Source: DATCMU01 sp036563245 (lineage in GTDB: Bacteria; Pseudomonadota; Alphaproteobacteria; Rhizobiales; Devosiaceae). Taken from it: 64,000 nucleotides of DNA. The stretch lies in the NCBI GenBank assembly GCA_036563245.1, contig DATCMU010000001.1:10492-74491 (forward strand). The letters are read 5' to 3'. The notes under the pieces are model-generated. The model had not been told where the DNA came from, searched no databases, and saw only the letters and a list, made by a program, of their open reading frames with translations. This document shows, one piece after another, positions 60,524-64,000 of this stretch; the stretch's first letter is position 1, and each line of letters begins with the position of its first letter. Position numbers and translations under genes: made by a program.

Positions 60524-61858
60524 ATGAGCAGATACAGCGAGGGCATGGCGCAGGCGCCCCACAGGGCGACGATTCTGCCGGCGCGACGCGAGGTGATCGA
60601 GGCGAACATCATCGCCGGGACCCTGCTTGGCATCTCGCTGGTGCTCAGCTTCGTCGCGGGAAAGGCGACCAACGCCCTGTTCGCGCTGATCATCGTCTCC
60701 GCCTTCCGACCCTCGACGACAAAGGCTTTCCGCGCCCGCACGCGCAACCCGATCAACCTGTTGTTCTTCTTCGGTTTTGCCGGAATGGTGCTGGCCTATG
60801 CCCTCACCGCCCGGTCCCTGCACGATTTCAGTTACGTGCTCAATTTCGCGCCACTACCGCTTTGTCTGTTGCTCATGTGGCGGCTCGAGAAGGCGAGCTT
60901 CGGGAACGGCATGCTGCTCATCGCCTGGCTTGCGCTGATCGGAACCGCAATGGCAGTTGCATCCGGCGCCTTCCAGGTGTTCGTGCTTGGCGTCGAACGG
61001 GCGGGCGCGGCCGGCTTCAACCCCATCTACATGGGCGACACGGCCATTCTTTGCGGCGCGTTGGCGCTGGCCGGCCTGTTGGTGCCGGGTGTCCCCCACC
61101 GGTCAAGGCTGCCGCTCCTTCTCGCGCCATTCCTTGCGATTGTCGCCGTTGTGCTCACCGGCTCGCGGGGGGCGCTTCTGGCGATCCCGGCATTCGCCGC
61201 GATCGGCACCGGTTTTGCCTATGCCCATGCCCGGCGCAAGTGGCTGGTGTTGGCCGCTGCCGCCACCGGGGTGGCGTTGATGGTGGCCGTGTTCCTCGTG
61301 GCCATGGCAACAGGGGCGACGCGCATCACGCAAATGATCTCGGTGATGCACGAGGCGCTTGTGCACTGGCATTCGGACGACTTCGACACCCAGGTCCGGC
61401 TCGACTTCTACCTCGCCGGCATCAAGGCGTTCCTCGCTTCGCCCCTGATCGGCCACGGGTGGCCAGGCATGATGGGCGCGGTCGCAGAATTCATGCCCCC
61501 CGACACCGCGCGCTATGCCGCAATCTACCGGCACCTGCACAACGACATCATCAATTTCGCCGCCAGCGCCGGGATCGTGGGGCTTGCAAGCTATGCCGCG
61601 TTCATTTCCGCTCCGGTGGTCGGGGTGCTGGCGCTGCCGCGCGACCGGCAGTTTCCCGCCCGGCTCTATGCGGCCTGCGTGCTTGTTGCCGGCAACCTCA
61701 TATTCGGGCTGACCAATGTGGTGATCGGCTATTCCTTCCCCACGGACCTGTTTGCCGCCCTCACGATCTGCATCGTTACGGTCGGGCGTGAACCGCAACA
61801 GGGGTTCCAGGCCATGTCACGTCTTGATGAGTTCAGGACGGGTGGTCCCGGTTATTGA
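60524..61858 (+). CDS. O-antigen ligase / Wzy-like protein with repeat-derived C-terminus
   Basis: A 444-residue protein with about 11 spans and the ligase-type region LTGSRGALLAIPAFAAIGTG and a periplasmic loop SPLIGHGWPGMMGAVAEF followed by YRHLHNDIINFAASAGIVGL (conserved His). It is the third such protein in the locus. The last 16 codons (AMSRLDEFRTGGPGY) lie within the dispersed repeat at 61812-61910, so the C-terminus has been supplied by the repeat insertion. Confidence 0.87.
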   Translation: MSRYSEGMAQAPHRATILPARREVIEANIIAGTLLGISLVLSFVAGKATNALFALIIVSAFRPSTTKAFRARTRNPINLLFFFGFAGMVLAYALTARSLHDFSYVLNFAPLPLCLLLMWRLEKASFGNGMLLIAWLALIGTAMAVASGAFQVFVLGVERAGAAGFNPIYMGDTAILCGALALAGLLVPGVPHRSRLPLLLAPFLAIVAVVLTGSRGALLAIPAFAAIGTGFAYAHARRKWLVLAAAATGVALMVAVFLVAMATGATRITQMISVMHEALVHWHSDDFDTQVRLDFYLAGIKAFLASPLIGHGWPGMMGAVAEFMPPDTARYAAIYRHLHNDIINFAASAGIVGLASYAAFISAPVVGVLALPRDRQFPARLYAACVLVAGNLIFGLTNVVIGYSFPTDLFAALTICIVTVGREPQQGFQAMSRLDEFRTGGPGY

Positions 61859-61910
61859 ATTGTCGCGTGTTCGAACCGGAAAACCGGTGCCCACTTTTCC
61901 TGAACATGCG
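61812..61910. repeat. dispersed intergenic repeat, copy 2
   Basis: Gap-free relative of 12743-12846 (same beginning CCATGTCACGTCTTGATG and end TTTTCCTGAACATGC). Its first 47 bases are coding, forming the end of the O-antigen-ligase-like gene; the rest separates it from the convergent dehydratase gene. Confidence 0.8.
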
Positions 61911-61929
61911 CCGGCCCCGGCCAGCGCGC

Positions 61930-63792
61930 TCAATTGACAATGGTCGAGAAAAGAACCGCGCGCACGGCGGCCTCGTCACCCGACCGCAGCGCCGCCCTGA
62001 GCTCATCTATCGCGGCGGGGATGTCCGCGGCCGCTTCCGACAGGCGCTTGCCCCTGAGTATCTTGGGATGGCGTGTCACGTTCACGCTGGCGGCCTCGTA
62101 GAACAGTTCCTCCCGCAGCTTTTCGCCGGGTCGCCGGCCAATGATCTCGATAGCGATATCGCCGTCGGGCCGATCCGGCGTGCGCATTGTCAGGCCAGCC
62201 AGGGCGACCATCTCCTCGGCAAGATCGCGGATCCGGATCGGCGCGCCCATGTCGAGCACGAAGATCTCTCCACCCTCGCAGAGCGCACCTGCCTGTACGA
62301 TGAGTTCGGCGGCTTCGTGGATGGACATGAAATAGCGCGTCATGCGCTCGTCAGTCAGGGTCAGCGGCCCGCCCCTGGCGATCTGCTCGCGAAACAGGGG
62401 AACCACCGATCCGCTCGACCCAAGAACATTGCCGAACCGCACCGCGCAATAACGCAACGGTTTCCCGGCCGCCGCACCCTCCCCGATATGCCGCACGATC
62501 CTTTCGGCCCAACGCTTGCTGGCGCCCATCACGCTTTCCGGCTGCACCGCCTTGTCGGTCGAGATCAGCACGAAACGTTCCACGCCGGCATCGCGCGCGG
62601 CCTCGACCACAACCTGGGTGCCGATCACGTTGTTGCACACCCCCTCGATCACGTTGTGCTCGATAAGGGGCACGTGCTTGTGGGCCGCGGCGTGGAAGAT
62701 GATATCGACTGGCCGCCGCGCCAGGACCCGTCGAACGAAGGCATCGTCTTCGACCGATCCCAACGCCGCATCGATCGCGATTCCAGTGGCGCGGATCTCG
62801 CGATCGATCTGGTAGAGCGCATGTTCATTCGCCTCGATAAGGACGACGGCCGCCGGCCGCCACCGCGAAACAAGGCGCACCAGTTCCGATCCGATCGAAC
62901 CGCCCGCGCCCGTCACCAGCACTGTCTTGCCCTGCACGACGGACTGGAGCAATGCGGGGTCCGCGGGCACGGAGGACCGGCCCAGCAGTTCATCGATGTC
63001 AATTTCGCGCAAGTGGCCCATGACGTGTGCGCCATTCGCCAGATCGGCGATGGCGGGCAGCACGCGCACCCGAACCGGCATGCCGGCAAGTCGCGGAACG
63101 ACGTCGCGGCGCATTCGCGAATCCGAGGTCGGCAGGGTCAGGATGACCTCGGACACACCCACATTTGCCACCAGGCCGGGCAGGCGGTCGGGCGAATAGA
63201 CGCGCTTTCCAGCTACGTCATGGCCCTGCAACTGGGGATCGTCATCAATGAACCCCACGAGCTCGCGCGAGCCGCTGGCACGCAGGGCCTCGGCCAGTTG
63301 CATGCCGGCCGGTCCCGCGCCGAAGATTGCGACCTTGGCAAGGCCGCGACGCTCCGCGTGAGAGGAATACAGCAGATACTTCACGGCAAACCGGCTGCCC
63401 GCGATGACCAGCGTACTGAATGTCCAGTATATGGCCGGGATCGTGCGCGGCACGGTCTCCCCGCCAGCGAGACGGGAAAAGAAGATGACCGCGACCCACA
63501 GAAGTGTCGCCACGAGCGTCGCCACCGCAATCGTCCAGACCGCGCGGTCCGGAAGGTAACGCACCACCGCCCGATAGAGCCCCAAGCGCACGAAGACCGG
63601 CAAGGCCACCAGCGGCGCCGCCAACATCAGCGCGACCTGATTGCCATCGGGCACAAAGCCGGTGCCAAGGCGCACCACGAAGCTGAGCCAGGCAATCGAG
63701 AAAAGCGCCACGATATCGAAGAAGATGAGGACGGCGCGTTTGCCGGGCCGGGACAGACCGACCAGCAAGCGTCGCAATTTTTCAAGCATCAT
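61930..63792 (-). CDS. PglF/FlaA1/CapD-type nucleoside-diphosphate sugar dehydratase
   Basis: A 620-residue enzyme: four N-terminal spans (AVLIFFDIVALFSIAWLSFV and following), a first Rossmann domain (VAIFGAGPAGMQLAEALRAS) and the SDR domain (TVLVTGAGGSIGSELVRLVS, IIFHAAAHKHVPLIEHN, STDKAVQPESVMGASKRWAE, RFGNVLGSSGSVVPLF). As usual in this family Met replaces Tyr of YxxxK. It makes 4-keto-6-deoxy-HexNAc nucleotides from UDP-GlcNAc. Start at 63792 overlaps the end of the GT4 gene. Confidence 0.94.
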   Translation of the reverse strand: MMLEKLRRLLVGLSRPGKRAVLIFFDIVALFSIAWLSFVVRLGTGFVPDGNQVALMLAAPLVALPVFVRLGLYRAVVRYLPDRAVWTIAVATLVATLLWVAVIFFSRLAGGETVPRTIPAIYWTFSTLVIAGSRFAVKYLLYSSHAERRGLAKVAIFGAGPAGMQLAEALRASGSRELVGFIDDDPQLQGHDVAGKRVYSPDRLPGLVANVGVSEVILTLPTSDSRMRRDVVPRLAGMPVRVRVLPAIADLANGAHVMGHLREIDIDELLGRSSVPADPALLQSVVQGKTVLVTGAGGSIGSELVRLVSRWRPAAVVLIEANEHALYQIDREIRATGIAIDAALGSVEDDAFVRRVLARRPVDIIFHAAAHKHVPLIEHNVIEGVCNNVIGTQVVVEAARDAGVERFVLISTDKAVQPESVMGASKRWAERIVRHIGEGAAAGKPLRYCAVRFGNVLGSSGSVVPLFREQIARGGPLTLTDERMTRYFMSIHEAAELIVQAGALCEGGEIFVLDMGAPIRIRDLAEEMVALAGLTMRTPDRPDGDIAIEIIGRRPGEKLREELFYEAASVNVTRHPKILRGKRLSEAAADIPAAIDELRAALRSGDEAAVRAVLFSTIVN

Positions 63793-64000
63793 CCCGCAAC
63801 CCGGCGCCGGCAAGAACCACGAACAAGACAGGCGGGAGATAGGCCATAACGAGGGCCGGCACCGCCAACTCGGGGTGACCCTCTACGAAAAGACCGAGGG
63901 GGACAAGACAGAGGATTTCATAAGACAAGTATAAAACTGTAACTGGTCCGTGCCGGCCGAAACGCAATGCGAGCCGCTGGTATGCATGGCTGCGGTGCGC
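63782..64000 (-). CDS. GT4 / WecA-MraY-like polyprenyl-phosphate sugar transferase (5' partial)
   Basis: Only the C-terminal 72 residues are in the window. The in-frame sequence reads AHRSHAYQRLALRFGRHGPV, the His-rich HRSHAYQ motif of WbpL/WecA-type transferases, then two membrane spans (TVLYLSYEILCLVPLGLFVE, VPALVMAYLPPVLFVVLAGA). It probably transfers the first GlcNAc-type sugar to undecaprenyl phosphate, supplied as a modified HexNAc by the dehydratase downstream. The start lies beyond the right edge. Confidence 0.8.
   Translation of the reverse strand, partial: AHRSHAYQRLALRFGRHGPVTVLYLSYEILCLVPLGLFVEGHPELAVPALVMAYLPPVLFVVLAGAGLRDDA

Overview
The window looks like chromosome of a G+C-rich alphaproteobacterium, most likely in the Hyphomicrobiales (Devosia/Pelagibacterium-like). 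This is inferred from gene content: an Irr-type iron box before a membrane ferritin (mbfA), a transglutaminase-like cysteine peptidase, and the rhizobial type of short dispersed intergenic repeats. No plasmid, phage or complete insertion sequence was recognised.

Layout. 1-14.8 kb holds housekeeping and stress genes: lepA, a CHAD protein, a SulP permease, mbfA, a divergent TetR / EmrAB-type efflux locus with two operators, an alpha/beta hydrolase, a LytTR membrane regulator, an MBL-fold hydrolase and an aldo/keto reductase. 14.8-27.6 kb is a large curli-type amyloid locus. On the minus strand lie csgF, csgG, two small curlin-repeat proteins and a secreted Inh-like/SH3 protein. On the plus strand, beyond a 1.07-kb gene-free control region, five consecutive secreted curlin-repeat proteins of 429-622 residues lie between signal peptides of one type and a strong terminator. 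27.8-34.7 kb is a translation block (pheT, two nuclease-type genes, pheS, rplT, rpmI, rhodanese, infC with an ATT start). 34.8-41.1 kb has assorted enzymes, queG and uppP. A tRNA-Leu(CAG) at 41.6 kb precedes an exopolysaccharide locus that runs past the right edge.

The polysaccharide locus contains sugar-nucleotide enzymes (epimerases, UDP-glucuronate decarboxylase, GalE, a PglF/CapD-type dehydratase), a WecG-type transferase, a polyprenyl-phosphate sugar transferase, a truncated GT4 WecA-like transferase, a Wzx-like flippase, GT4 and GT2 transferases, three Wzy/WaaL-like proteins, and a Wzz/BY-kinase next to a PPP-family phosphatase. Four genes at 44.3-49.0 kb are visibly A+T-richer than the rest and look like an exchanged serotype cassette. 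UppP recycles the undecaprenyl carrier such a pathway needs. The curli and polysaccharide loci together suggest a strong investment in matrix or biofilm production.

The most unusual item is the expanded curlin array: six proteins share a C-terminal module of about 90-110 residues and differ mainly in the number of upstream QxGxxN repeats.
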